Positions 10,860-22,300 of a stretch of DNA of 64,000 bases are shown in pieces. The translations under genes were made by a program, and so were the position numbers. The notes under the pieces were generated by a model that was given only the letters and a program-made list of their open reading frames with translations, searched no databases and was not told the DNA's origin. Each line of letters begins with the position of its first letter. The stretch's first letter is position 1. Source of the DNA: Apus apus (Eukaryota; Chordata; Aves; Apodiformes; Apodidae); NCBI RefSeq assembly GCF_020740795.1, contig NC_067299.1, positions 11,357,333 through 11,421,332 on the forward strand, written 5' to 3'.

Positions 10860-11114
10860 AAGGGGCAGGATGGCAGGAAGCTGAATCAGGGGAGGTTTAG
10901 GTTGGATATCCAGAAAAGGTTTTTCACCCAGAGGGTGAAACACCCAGAGCAGTGGAACAAGCTCCCCAGGGCAGTTGTCACCAAGCCTGCCTGAGTTCAA
11001 GAAGCTCTCAGGCACATGGTGTTCATTCTTGGAGTGCTCTACACAGGGACAGTAGTTGGACTTGATGATCCTGATGGGTCCCTTCCAACCCAGGATATTC
11101 TATGATTCTATGGT
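10860..11114 (+). mobile_element. CR1-type LINE 3' fragment
   Basis: Sense sequence with 'ggaggtttaggttggatatc', 'ggacttgatgatcctgatgg' and the tail 'attctatgattctatgg'. It belongs to the same subfamily as 58165-58572 and 49036-49222. Confidence 0.85.
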
Positions 11115-14100
11115 CCTGGTGCAGCAGGGCCAGCTCCCACAAGGGGAGCAGCTGAGGCAGAGCAGCTGCTTAGAAGGGGACAGGGAGAGGGTCTTGGAGA
11201 GAACTGCTTAGCTAAGGAGGGGTGAGGCCCTGGGGCCCTAACCTGGGGTCCTGGGCAAGGTCTCCTGCTTGCTCAGCTTCTACAAGGAGGGATGTACCCC
11301 CAAAACATCACCAGGTGTGTTGTCTGCACTGAAGCCTCAGCAGCTGCCTCCACTTGTCCAAGAATTCCAAAGCAAAGCTGAGCACGATTTCCAGCTGGAT
11401 CTACAAGAGAGGACCCAAAACCCAGCCTTGGGCTGCTGTTCTGCAGGAGTGGCTGCTTGGGTGAGAAACGTGCTCCGGAGCAGGGCCTGAGGTGGGAAGT
11501 GTTTGCCATCTGCTGGAGAGCTTCATCCTTGCAGGGGCAGCAGGGCCAGCTGGGTCATTGCACTGAGCCCAGCACTAGCCCTGGGGGTGGCCACCTCATC
11601 GGGGCTGCTTGGGGGGGCAAAAGGAGGCAAACTTTGCAAGGACAAAGTACCACATGATGCCAAGGGCTCAGAAATGTCAGGTCCTGCTGTCTCAAAGCTA
11701 ACACCCAGATGTTATTCTCTTAGTTTCTCCAGAACTAAAGCAGTCACCTGAAACTCTGCCCAGCTCCAGGCAGGTTGGTGCTCAGCGCTGAGGACATCAT
11801 CTGAGCAGCAAAGGTCTAGATGAGTGGCTGTAACTTGGCCAAGGCAGCCTGCTCCTGTCCTTGGGAGTACCACCAAAGTTCTGTGAGGGCCACATCCTGA
11901 CATGGCAGCCAGCCACCTCTCACTCCTCAGGCTCTTGATCCTGACGTGATGCTTTTCTAGGCACCCCAGATCTTGGAAAATCACACAAACTGCAGCCATA
12001 TACTTCTGCCTTGCTGTGTGCTTAGGAGCTGCTGGTGTCTTTCTGTTGACATTTACCAAAAATACTCATCTGGAGACATATCCTTATATGGAAATTTCAG
12101 TTCAAGGCAATTTCACAAGCTACTCTATAGACCTTATAGTCCTGCAGGACCAGTTGTCCCAGGGGATCAAATATGAAGAGTCCCAGAGGATGTAGACTAA
12201 GGGTCTCTCTAGCCCAGCCTTAATGCCACCAGGTGTGGCTACAGCAGACCCCTTGAAGAGAAAGGAAAATATTTGTGCTGCCCCCTTCAAGTGTCCTCCC
12301 ATCCTCCAGCCACCCTCACTTTACAAACCTTTTTGAGCTTCTGGCTTTGAAATGCCAGTCCTGACGCAGACACATGGAAATTTCCTCACAGTCACCATGT
12401 CCCTTGGCAAGGAGCTCCTCATATGAAAAGCTGCTTCCTTCTGCTCATTTCGAACATGGCTCTTGCCAGCTTCTTTTAATGGCCCAAGGTTCTTGCTCTT
12501 GATGGTGAGTCATGGTTATTTGTGCCTCTCTCTAGGTCCATAAATTATTTTGCAGACTTCAATTCCCATGCTGGAAGGTCTTGATTCCTCTGGAAAATCA
12601 CTCTTCTCATATGAGATCTGCCTTATCTTCCTTGTCTTCTTTGGATCTGCAGCACCTGGCAGTCTCTGAATTCCCCCAGTCATCCTCTTCCCAGCTGATT
12701 TGCTCCCAGTTTCAACCAGGGTTTCCCACCTTAGGGATCTGGCAGCTCCCAGGGGCACTGGGATGATGTGATCCCCCAGACACAACTCCAACTGAGGGAT
12801 CAGTGTGGTGGAGCAGGCTTCCTCCTGCATCCCAAACCTGTTCTGGTGATGGAGCCAAATACACCGTGTGGTTTCTCTTGAAAGCTGAACATGCCATAAG
12901 GCAGAAGTTTTCTGGATTCCATAAATAGCTGCTATTTAGGATGTATGATATGGAGGAGCTTTCAGAAATCAAAATATTTAGAGATCTGCGTTATTTGTCT
13001 TGGCAGGAAGGAGCAGCCAAGACTGAAATACAAAATCTTCCTTCAAGGAAAGAACAGTTGAGGAAAAAAGTGAATTAGGGGAATAACAGAGGTGTCAAAA
13101 CCTCCAATAATTCCTTTGATGGTGAATGAAAGCAGGAAACACAACTGGGGAAAATCTGAAAGAGAGAGAATTCATTGAAAATGTCTGCACACATTTCTAT
13201 CCCTGATAGAAAAGTCTGATTTTTCAGAATAAATCTTGACATTTCCACCAAACACGTATTTGAATATTGCAAGAACATCCAGAACATTCAGCTAAAAGCA
13301 GCTCCAAGCTGGGCTATGTTGGTGTGAGCTGCATCAGTGAGGATGTCTCCAGCTCTTTCTCCAGCCTCTTCTCCTCCTCTCAGTTTTATTCTAGTCCCCG
13401 TGTGGAACAGAAATGTTACGATGGCTCTGGAGTTGGGAATGTGGGCAAACATTGGGTCTGAAGGCACCCATAGGAATGGCAGGAGCAGGGGAGTGCAGGT
13501 GGTAGATGTTGGTGGTACCTAGCTTCACAGGTCACCAGTGCCTCATGATTGTCTCACCTGACCTCAAGCTCTGTGTGGTTTCCCAGTCTGACGGTTCTGT
13601 CTCCGTGCCAGTTTCCGGCACCCCAGCCTCTCTCTGCTGTCTGTTCCCTCAGCCAGGGCTGTCAGTCTTGCTCTGTCACCTCGGGCACCTCAAGCTGTCA
13701 CCTCTCTCACCCATCTCTCAGCCACGTGTGCCCAGCCCCATGGGACAGGGCTGTGCAAGGGGGTCCTCGTGGTCCAGGCAGCTCCTGTCCATACACCATG
13801 CTGCCTGCCCAGGAGCTTCACCTGCACCTTCCCCAGCATCCCTGAGCAACAACTGGGGAAAAAGGGTGCCAAGAACTTCCAGAGGTGGGGAACATGTGGG
13901 TGCAAGGTGGGGGGAGCTGCTTACAGCCAGGCTGGAGGTACAGCATGGTTCAACTGGGCATGGGGATGGAGGGGACCTGCTGAGTCACTGCCCCACATGT
14001 CCTGGGAGCATGGGTGGACACATGTGGCAGAAAAGCTGGAGCAGGGAGGCAGAGGGAGTGCAGAGGTGCTGTGGACTGGTGGTCCTGGCTAGGTATATGC

Positions 14101-15427
14101 CTTCCTTCCAGGCTGGCCCTGCTGCTGGTGGTGTTAACATCTTATGCTGGGTGTGCTGCAGCTTCCCACGCTCCCCATGCCCCCAGCTGGAGTAAGCTAG
14201 ATGCTTCAGGCAAGATGGGCAAATTGTGACCGCTCAAGGGATGGACCAGTAGCATGCTGACATCTTCCTGACCCCACCCTGTGCACTGTGGGGGGAGCGG
14301 GTTCAGTCCAGGACAATGGTAGTGAGACCTAATGCCCCTGGAGGTATGAGTTTGCATCTGGCTGGGCTCTGGAGCACAGGGCAAGGTGTGTCAGAGCAGG
14401 GAGGATGCAAGATGAATCCTGAACATCTCAGCTGTTCAGAGCCACGTACCGTGAGTCCTTCTCTGCAAGGCAAGCAAAACATCAGCCTTGATTCCATCTA
14501 TCTTCATTCCCTCTGGGAGTTTCATCTCTCAGCCCTGGGGTCCCTGGGCTCTGCAGGCAGACCCTCCCTGGCTGCCTGCTCTGTGGGCTTGGACAGACTC
14601 CTGGCCTCCATGGCAGGAAGGCCCCCACATGTGATCTCAGCCTGGCTCAGTTTTCTCGTGGTGCTCAGCAGCAGGGTGTTTTTCTGAAACAAAAGGCTCT
14701 GTGGAAAACAAATCCTGCAGTGCCACGTGGGCCACGCTTCCCAGCAAGTCTAGCTGGCTTCTTCAAATAATTTGGTCTATGGAGATGTGATGATGGCATT
14801 GTAGCTCCTGCACGTGGGAGCCCCAGGCCTGGAATCAGCTCTTCTTCAGCCACTCCAGGGCATCTCATTTCCCTTCTAGTTCCTCCTCTGGGTTTCTGCA
14901 AGGCCACCACTTTGGGCAGTGGTTTCTATTTTGTAATCCTCCTCCACAGAGGAGCTAAATCCCTTCCCTCACTGGACCACCACAAAAGGCAGCCTGCTCG
15001 TGTGGCTTTCCCACTGTGGCTGTGGGTGTCCAGTGCCCAAACACTCTCACTGTCACCATGAAGACCTCACTGTTCCTCTGCTCTCCTGAGACTGTCCATA
15101 CAGCCCTCCTGGAGGGATGTAGCCTTTCTGCCAGCGCAGGGACACCATGCAGCTCCCAAACCATCTCAGCTGAATCAGCCAATCTCTTCTGCATGTGTTG
15201 GTGGCTGCTGGGACAACAACAAAGCAATGTCAGGAGGGTGTCAGTTCTACACTGGTGGAATCAAATACTAAGCCAACTCTGCTGGGCCATCACAGTCATG
15301 AGCTTCTAAAGCTCTTTGTAACCATCAGTGGCCCATTCTCATGTCCATGAACAATATAGGGCAATTTTAACTGTCACAGGTATTTGTGAAACTGCCATGT
15401 CATGATGGAAGCAGTTTCCTCATGACT
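11115..15427. other. Intergenic, no gene recognised
   Basis: About 4.3 kb without a recognisable gene or young repeat. Open frames reach 229 codons (13506-14195) but show no domain, and alternative frames over the same DNA are equally open. A possible ancient LINE fragment lies at 12360-12720. Confidence 0.45.
12360..12720 (-). mobile_element. Possible ancient amniote LINE (CR1/L3-like) fragment
   Basis: The plus strand shows a diverged run (CAAGGTTCTTGCTCTTGATG, then TCTAGGTCCATAAATTATTT) that resembles old CR1/L3-type interspersed repeats known from turtles and crocodiles, in antisense. Divergence is high and this is recognition from memory only. Confidence 0.35.
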
Positions 15428-16295
15428 CACAGAATCACAGAATGTTGGGGGTTGGAAGGGACCTCAGAAGATCATCAAGTCCAACCCCCCTGCCAGAGCA
15501 GGACCAAAAAAAAGCCAACAACAAAAACCAATCAACCAACCAAAATCAAACCAAAACCAACCAAAAAAACCCCAACAAAACAAAACAACCCCACAAAAAG
15601 CACCAACTAGGGCAGGTCACTCAGAAAGGCATCCAGACAGGTCTGGAAAGTCTCCAGAGAAGGAGACTCCACAGCCTCTCTGGGCAGCCTGTCCCAGGGC
15701 TCTGTCACCCTCACAGGAAAGAAGCTCTTCCTCATCTTGAGGTGGAACTTCCTGGGCTCCAGTTTGAATCCATTGCCCCTCGTCCTGTCCCAGGGCACAA
15801 GTGACAAGAGCTTGTCCCTGCCTTCTTGATGCCCTCATGTATTGATAGACATTAATTAGATCCCCCCTCAGTCTTCTCCTCTCTAGACTGAACAGCCCCA
15901 GGTCTCTCAGCCTTTCCTCCTAAGGCAGATGTTCCAGTCCCTTCATCATCCTCGTAGCCTCTGTTGGACTCTCCCCAGCAGATCCCTGTCCCTCTGGAAC
16001 TGGGGAGCCCAGAACTGGACACAACACTCCAAGCGAGGTCACACCAGGGCCGAGTAGAGGAAGAGAAACTCCCTTGATCTGCTGGAGACACCAGTTCAGG
16101 CCAGGAGGTGATCTGCTAGAGAGCAGCTCCATGGAGAAGGACCTAGGGGTCCTGGTGGACAACAAGTTATCCATGGGACAACAATGTGCCCTTGTGACCA
16201 AGAAGGCCAATGGTATCTTGGGTGCATTAGGAGGAGTGTGTCCAGCAGATCGAGGGAGGTTCTCCTCCCCCTCTACTCGGCCCTGGTGCAAGTGA
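15428..16295 (-). mobile_element. CR1 LINE copy with inverted 5' segment
   Basis: 15428-16050 is a minus-strand CR1 3' part, ending with the 'attctgtgattctgtga' tail and interrupted by an A-rich tract at 15507-15603. 16096-16295 is the next, more 5' part of the same kind of element but in plus orientation (it includes GGTCCTGGTGGACAACAAG and CTACTCGGCCCTGGTG). The two parts meet head to head and overlap slightly around the 'gccgagtagagg' block. This matches the twin-priming inversions known for L1. Confidence 0.75.
15507..15603. repeat. A-rich (AACCAA)-type simple repeat
   Basis: A low-complexity tract of A with interspersed CC and TC, inside the minus-strand CR1 at its junction with the tail region. 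Confidence 0.8.
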
Positions 16296-16870
16296 TGGTC
16301 AAGGACAGTGGAGGAGCCCAGGCCTAGGATGACACCACGCTCTACCCTCTGCCCTGCACACTTGAGTGCTGCTGGCCTCCTGGGTACCCTGGAGAAGGCC
16401 TCTATCTCCTTGGGCATGGCTCCTGTGTGCCTTGCAGACCAGCTGGTGGGCAGTGGGGAGGGCTGTCCACCTCATGGGCTCTCCCTGCTCTGTGGGAGAA
16501 CTGAATTGTCCCTGGTTTGTCCATGACGCAGATATTCCAGAAAACACGAGTGCATGGCAGTCATGTTCATTCTTCATCCGTTGCCATCATGTGACTTCTA
16601 GGCGACAGGTCCATCTCCTAATCTTCTGAATCATTACTAGGTTCTCTACAGAGTCCTTTGATAAGGGGAAAGGCCAAGAGGAGTCATATCCTGTTCTTCA
16701 TCATTTCATGGGTCGTATCAAAATATGTTATGTCACATGAGGTCACCACTGTCACCAGGGCTCCAGATGCTCTCCTCCACCAGGCTGTGCAGCACGCTTG
16801 ACACGGCACTTTCCCCACCACGTCATGTTGTGTTGCAATGTTTGCGGCATGTTTCTGTCCTCACTGGCTG
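16296..16870. other. Upstream region of the first chemokine gene
   Basis: No gene is seen. A C/EBP-like TGTTGCAATG occurs at about 16831-16840, and GGCACTTTCCCC near 16805 is a poor kB-like match. Confidence 0.35.
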
Positions 16871-16878
16871 TCTCCCTC

Positions 16879-16885
16879 CATAAAG
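16879..16885 (+). promoter_or_regulatory. TATA-like box of the first chemokine gene
   Basis: CATAAAG lies 84 bp before the start codon at 16969. This is the spacing seen at the other three chemokine genes of the window. Confidence 0.55.
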
Positions 16886-16968
16886 TGGGGTCCCACCTCA
16901 GGTCCAACAAGGGGAACTCTGCAGCAGCCCAGCCTGACTCTCACAACTTATCTCCACCCAACAGGATC

Positions 16969-18173
16969 ATGAAGACCTCCACGGCTACTTTCGCTGTACT
17001 TTTTGTGGCTGTCCTTTGCTACCAGGTCTCCTCTTCTCCAGGTGAGTCCAAGCTCTCCTCTCTCTTTCTGCTTAGGAATGCTTGGCAGCTCTTCCTTCTG
17101 AGCATCTGCTGCAGGAAAGGAGAGGCACATTTTGCCACTCCTTGGCTTCCTAAGGGAAGGGTAGCTGTGGTAGGAGCCCGTGGTGGGAGCAGCACTTCCT
17201 CAAGTGGGGACCATCTGCAGAGTCTTCTGACCCTGCTTCTCCCCACTAACGCTTTTTCTGGTCTGGTTTAATACAAAAACTCCACTTCTCTTCCAGCTTC
17301 TGTCAACTTTTCAGGCCCCTGCTGTGTCAGGTACAGTTCCAAAGCATTTCCTGTGAGTCGTGTGGTGAAGTACGAGCACACAGGCAGCCACTGCTTCCAG
17401 CCAGCCGTGATGTGAGTACATCTCCTGCCCAAATCCCGGGGGTTCCTGCTCCACTGAAGGGTGGCAGCACCAGAAAACCCCACATCACACCTCATTCTGG
17501 CAAGGCTGGGCTCTTCCAGGTTAGGAGAACAGCCTGGAAACATCTCAGAGGCACATCCCACTTCCCAGGCAGCCAGTTTCAGGACCTCTCTATAAGATTT
17601 GAGCCAAAAGAGCTAGTGCTGGTTGCCTCCCTCATCCCCAGGTAGTGGGATCTAGGTGGGATGGTGTCCCAGCTAGAGTAGATGTGCTGGGGACAAAGTG
17701 GCAGAGCAGATCTGTAATGACCAACCCCCCACCCCCTGCTTCCCTGGGGCAGTTCTGTTTTGCAGCTATGGAGGTGTCTGGTTTGGTGGGGGTCATCAGT
17801 GGCAAGGAGAAGATGATCCTCTCCTCTCCTCTCCTCTCCTCTCCTCTCCTCTCCTCTCCTCTCCTCTCCTCTCCTCTCCTCTCCTCTCCTCTCCTCTCCT
17901 CTCCTCTCCTCTCCTCTCCTCTCCTCTCCTCTCCTCTCCTCTCCTCTCCTCTCCTCTCCTCTCCTCTCCTCTCCTCTCCTCTCCTCTCCTCTCCTCTCCT
18001 CTCCTCTCCTCTCCTCTCCTCTCCTCTCCTCTCCTCTCCTCTCCTCTCACTTCTCCAACGTTTTCTTCTGCAGATTCACCACGGTGGCAGGCAAGACGGT
18101 CTGTGGCAAACCTGGCGACAGGTGGGTCCAGGACATCGTGAATCCCCAAAGGGACCAGGCAAGCAGTGGATGA
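16969..18173 (+). CDS. Divergent CC chemokine (CCL3/CCL4-like)
   Basis: Three-exon CC chemokine gene, a secreted leukocyte attractant acting through G-protein-coupled CC receptors. Exons are 16969-17041, 17297-17411 and 18074-18173, with GT-AG introns in phases 1 and 2, exactly as in the other CC genes here. The product is 95 residues: a hydrophobic signal peptide (about 1-23), adjacent cysteines C33-C34, then C57 and C73, and the FTT..GKTVC strand before a WVQD helix. It is unusual in three ways: the C-terminal helix is replaced by a polar NPQRDQASSG end, the fourth-cysteine region reads CGKPGD where relatives have CANP, and the mature N-terminus carries an NFS glycosylation sequon. Intron 2 holds a long perfect CTCCT array. 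An earlier in-frame ATG at 16798 is rejected because the TATA-like box lies downstream of it. The family is certain; the orthologue is not. Confidence 0.88.
17816..18048. repeat. Perfect (CTCCT)n microsatellite, about 46 copies
   Basis: A pure polypyrimidine array of about 233 bp with no visible interruption, in intron 2 of the chemokine gene and ending about 25 bp before exon 3. On the other strand it is (AGGAG)n. Uninterrupted homopurine-homopyrimidine DNA of this length can form triplex (H-DNA). Confidence 0.97.
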
Positions 18174-18249
18174 ACCTCGTCCTGCTCCCTCCAGGCATCC
18201 CCTCTGCAAGGTCCTGCTCCCCTGAGCAGAGACATCTCCTTGTTCTCTT

Positions 18250-18330
18250 GTTGCCTGTGAATTTATTTAATGCAGCGTTCAGCTCTTTTATTTAAGTTAA
18301 TACAAAGACGACTTTAATTTATTTGTCATT
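18250..18330 (+). promoter_or_regulatory. AU-rich 3' UTR element
   Basis: Several ATTTA pentamers (GAATTTATTTAATG, TTTTATTTAAG, AATTTATTTG) lie between the stop codon at 18173 and the AATAAA at 18388. Such elements are known to destabilise cytokine mRNAs. Confidence 0.65.
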
Positions 18331-18387
18331 GTCACTGAAACTTTTCCTTCTAATTTGTCTGGATTGTGTTGAAGTTCTTTTTGTTGT

Positions 18388-18393
18388 AATAAA
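18388..18393 (+). terminator. Polyadenylation signal of the first chemokine gene
   Basis: AATAAA 215 bp after the stop codon. It is the first canonical hexamer downstream. Confidence 0.75.
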
Positions 18394-18589
18394 AAGGAAC
18401 AAACCCTGCAGCTTCTCCCGCTGGCCCTGGGGGTGCCTCACAGGAGCTGGGGGGGTCCTGGAGGAGCCTGGAAGGGTCTGGGGGCCGCAGGGTGGCTCCT
18501 GGCAGCACAGGAGAGCATCGCTCACCCTGCCTGCCCCAGCAGGGCTCTGGCAGCTCCTCTGCCTCCCTCCCCACCCTGCCCAGCGCCGT

Positions 18590-19340
18590 GCCCAGGGGTG
18601 GCTGCCGTGCTGGGTGTTCTGGCGCGGGGGTCGCCGAGCTGGGCCGGCAGCTCCAGGCGGCCGGGGGGCCAGCAGCGGGCGGGCAGCGCCGGGCCTGCTG
18701 CAGCGCGGGGCTGCTCGGCTGGGCCCGTGTCCCCCAGGCCGCCCGGCGCCGGCCTCGTCTGCGGGCGCGGGTTATTTCTGGCTCTGTCCCCGGCTGGCAG
18801 GAGGCCCGGCCGCCGCCGCTCCTCCCCCGGAGGCCTCGGCAGCCACCGCCACGCCTGCCGAGCCTGCCCGTGCTCCTTGGACCCTGGGCAGGCAGGGCGG
18901 CCGCCATGGCCCTGGCAGGTGCCCTGGAGCGGCTGCAGGAAGAGGCCACCTGCCCCATCTGCCTGGAGTACATGAGCGAGCCCGTCAGCGTCGACTGCGG
19001 GCACAACTTCTGCCGGGGCTGCATCTCGCAGCACTGCCAGGCCAAGGGGCTCTGGGCTGACGGGCCCTTCTCCTGCCCGCAGTGCCGGGCCTCCTGCCGC
19101 CGCAGCAGCTTCCGACCCAACCGGCCGCTGGCCAACATCGTGGAGAGCGTCCGGCAGCTGCGGGGCAGCGCGGGGCCGGAGCCGGGCACCCCGCTCTGTG
19201 CGCTGCACGGGGAGCCCCTCAAGCTCTTCTGCGAGGAGGACGAGGAGGCCATCTGCGTGGTGTGCCGCGAGGCGCTGCGGCACCGCCCGCACTGCGCGCG
19301 GCCCATCCAGGAGGCCGCGCAGCTCTCCCAGGTACGGGGG
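18590..19340. promoter_or_regulatory. CpG island over the TRIM first exon
   Basis: Dense CpG and high GC cover the putative promoter and the whole of exon 1. There is no TATA box, which fits a CpG-island promoter. Confidence 0.75.
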
Positions 19341-22300
19341 CTCCTGCCCTGCTGGCACCTGCAGCAGCTGCCGGGACCCGGCAGGTCACCCCGCCTCCCT
19401 GGTGGCTCCAGGCAGGAGCGGGTGGCAGAGACGTGGGCGCCCACCCGGCTGCTCTCGTCTTGGGCGCGAGGCGGGACCCGCTGGCTGCCTGGGCACAGCC
19501 CGGCTCCCAGCCCCCCGGAGAAGGGGTCCATCGGTGGGTGCTGCCCCGGGGGTGTTTTGCTGGGGTGGGTGTACCCAAACCCCATCTCCCAGCGGTGCCA
19601 AACCCCAAAGAGTCAGAAAAACTCGGGGAAAACCCAAGGAGTGTGGAGTGGGTTAATGCTGTGAGGGGAGTGAAGAGAACAGCTGTGGGTCCGGGTGCCA
19701 GGGCTGGCACTGCCTGGCGCTGGGTCACTGCTCCCTGCCCACTGGCACGGCTGTCCCGGGGTGCTGCTGGGGTGAGCTGAGCCTGTTTCTTCTTCCCTTT
19801 TCAGTTCAAACTCCAGAAATCCCTGGAACATCTTTCAAAGGAAGTGGAGGACGTGAAGAAGCATGAGTCAGTGGAAAGAATGAAAACGCAGGAATGCAAG
19901 GCAGGTGTCTGGCTTAATTCTTAAAGAATGAGCTTCTCAGAGATCAGCAACTAAAAAACCAACCCTGAATCATCTTCTCAGGGGCCGTGAATTCCGCATT
20001 GTCCTCAGGATGGGACACATCCCCTTGTCCTACTGTCCTGTAGAGGGTTGGTGCTGATCACAGGCTCAGTGATCATAAAAAAAATTCAAAACCATTGCAA
20101 AGAAAAGCTGGGCACAGAGCTGCATGCCAGGCCCCCAGATCATGAGGGGGTGGGAGCCAGTTAAACAGATATTTCTATATATATATTCCTTTTATATTTA
20201 TATCCTGTTTTGTTTTTGCAACATGTGTTTGAGTTATGAATGAGCAGTGCAGTGTGCTCTGCTCCACAGCAATGGGAACCAGGAGTGTTTTTATTAAGAA
20301 AAAGGAAAAGAAAAAGAAAAAAGAAAAAGAAAAAGCTGAATTACTGCACCTCTGCCTGACTCCAGGCAGTCCCAGGGAGGTTTGACACCAGCACCATGGC
20401 TGCATTTCAAGTCCCTCCACGCTGGAACCTGGAAAGTAAAAGTAACTGCAGAAAAGGAAACAAAACTGCTGGTTGGATTCATCCACCCCGAGCTAGAGCT
20501 GGTGATTAATCAGCTTGGGCAGAGTAAACAGGTTTCTCTGGACTCCCCTAGCTGTATGCTCAGCTCCCCAGCCCTGCTCACTGCAGCCCAGCAAGTGGGT
20601 AGTGGGGTTTTTGGGGTGACCCTGCCTGCCCCTCGGGGCTGGAGGTTGTGAAGGACCCATGTCAGTCTCCCCTCTGTTCCTGAGTTAGGGGTCACAGTTT
20701 GGCTGCTTCCAGCTTCCTCCTGGCCCAGCAGCTGGTTACTCTTTTTCAGGAAAAAGGGAAAAAATGTCCTTTGCAGGTGGCCAGGGGGTGGGGACTGTGA
20801 CAGTCCTGGCTTATCAAGCCTTTGTGACTCAGTTTCAAGAAATCACGTGCTTGGACAGGAAAAAATAAGGGGAAAAAAAAACCACAACAGTTCAGTTTCG
20901 TTTTCTTTATCTTCTGCATCTTGGGGCTTTGCGGTCCTGTCTCCTGGTACTTCCAGCAAAGTGCCAATTTTTCATGCTGTGGTGAAACCCCTTAAAGCTC
21001 TGACAGGCCTTGCCTGTTGCTGGCTGTAGGGTGAGCTCTTGGGCACCTGGGGTGTCACAGAATCCCAGACTGGTTTGGGTTGGAAGGGACCTTAAAGATC
21101 ATCCAGTCCCAACCCCCTGCATGGGCAGGGACACCTCCCACCAGCCCAGGCTGCTCCAAGCCCCATCCAACCTGCCCTTCAGCACTGCCAGGGATGGGGC
21201 AGCCACAGCTTCCCTGGGCAGCCTGGGCCAGGGTCTCACCACCCTCACAGGAAAGAACTTTTTCCTAATGTCCAATCTGAATCTTCTCTCTCTAAGCTTC
21301 AAGCCTTTGCCCCTTGTCCTCTTACTACAAGCCCTTTTAAAAAGCCCCACCCCAGCTTTCTTGCAGGCCCCCTTCAGATATTAGAAAGTTGCTATAAGGC
21401 CACCACGGAGCCTCCTCTTCTCCCAGCTGAACAACTTCAACTTCCTTAGCCTGTCTTCATAGGGGAGATGCTCCAGTCCTCTGATCACCTTTGTGGCCCC
21501 TTCTGGACACACTCGAGGAGTGTCACCCCCCCCTCAGCCTGGAGGCTCCTTCCACCTCTTTTTGTTTGCTGTGAATTTCTCCATAATTTCCTCCAGGCTG
21601 TTGTACCACATCTAGTAACAAACATCTGATGGCATCTCCTTGCAGCCTCCATGCTGCCCTGAGACATCATCACACATGTCCTACTGGTGGTAACTGGTGG
21701 TGTTGAGGGGGAGCTCAGGAGATGTGGATGTGCAGCAGCAGAGCCTCTGGCTGTTGTTTTTTTTTAAAAATGTGGTGTTTTCCCAGAACCTGGTGTGGGG
21801 TGTAGATGCTGGAGCACCCAGCCCTGTCTCAGCTGCCTGGCTAACGTTGACTCTCTTCACCCCATGTGTCTTCTTTTGGCAAGGAGACAGTGAAGAAAAA
21901 GCGGGAGAGGATTGTGAGCGAGTTTGGGAAGCTGCATCGGCTGCTGGCTGATGAGGAGAAGCTGCTGCTCCAGAAGCTGGAGCAGGAGGAGAAGCAGATT
22001 CTGCTGATGATCACTGAAAACCTGACCAGGCTGATGGAGCAGAAGATCGTGCTGGAGGAGCTGATCTTGGAGATAAAGAAGAAGACCCAGCAGCCGGCTG
22101 ACATGCTGCTCAAGGTCAGGCCTCACCACCAGCACCACTAACTCCAACCTTTGCTGTCTGAGCAGATGGCCAGGGCCAGGCTGGCTGGTGGTCACAAGGT
22201 TCTGGAGCCCCACACCCAGAATGGTTTTTCTTTTCTTCCTCTAGGACATGAAGAACATCCTGAGCAGGTAGGTACCCATGCTTGTTCCTCCTACCAGCTT

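Larger units (their letters stand above)
19901..21883 (+). other. TRIM intron 2 with GC-AG splice sites
   Basis: Exon 2 is 96 bp only if the donor is GC (CAAG|gcaggt at 19901). A GT donor four bases on would shift the frame. The acceptor is CAAG|GAG at 21883. The intron contains a CR1 copy (21056-21535) and an A-rich tract (20297-20335). Confidence 0.8.

Noticed and set aside
13506-14195. 229-codon plus-strand frame
   Set aside because: No domain, no splice or promoter context, and overlapping frames are also open. Composition is that of GC-rich noncoding DNA.
16798-16968. In-frame upstream ATG that would extend the first chemokine
   Set aside because: A TATA-like box lies between it and the accepted ATG, and the accepted start gives a normal signal peptide.
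17698-18209. Long frames of Leu-Ser-Ser-Pro or Arg-Arg-Gly-Glu-Glu repeats
   Set aside because: They are translations of the CTCCT microsatellite in an intron.
18492-18905. In-frame upstream ATG that would extend the TRIM protein
   Set aside because: The extension is Arg/Pro/Gly-rich CpG-island sequence without similarity to TRIM proteins. The ATG at 18906 has an ideal Kozak context and starts just before the RING.
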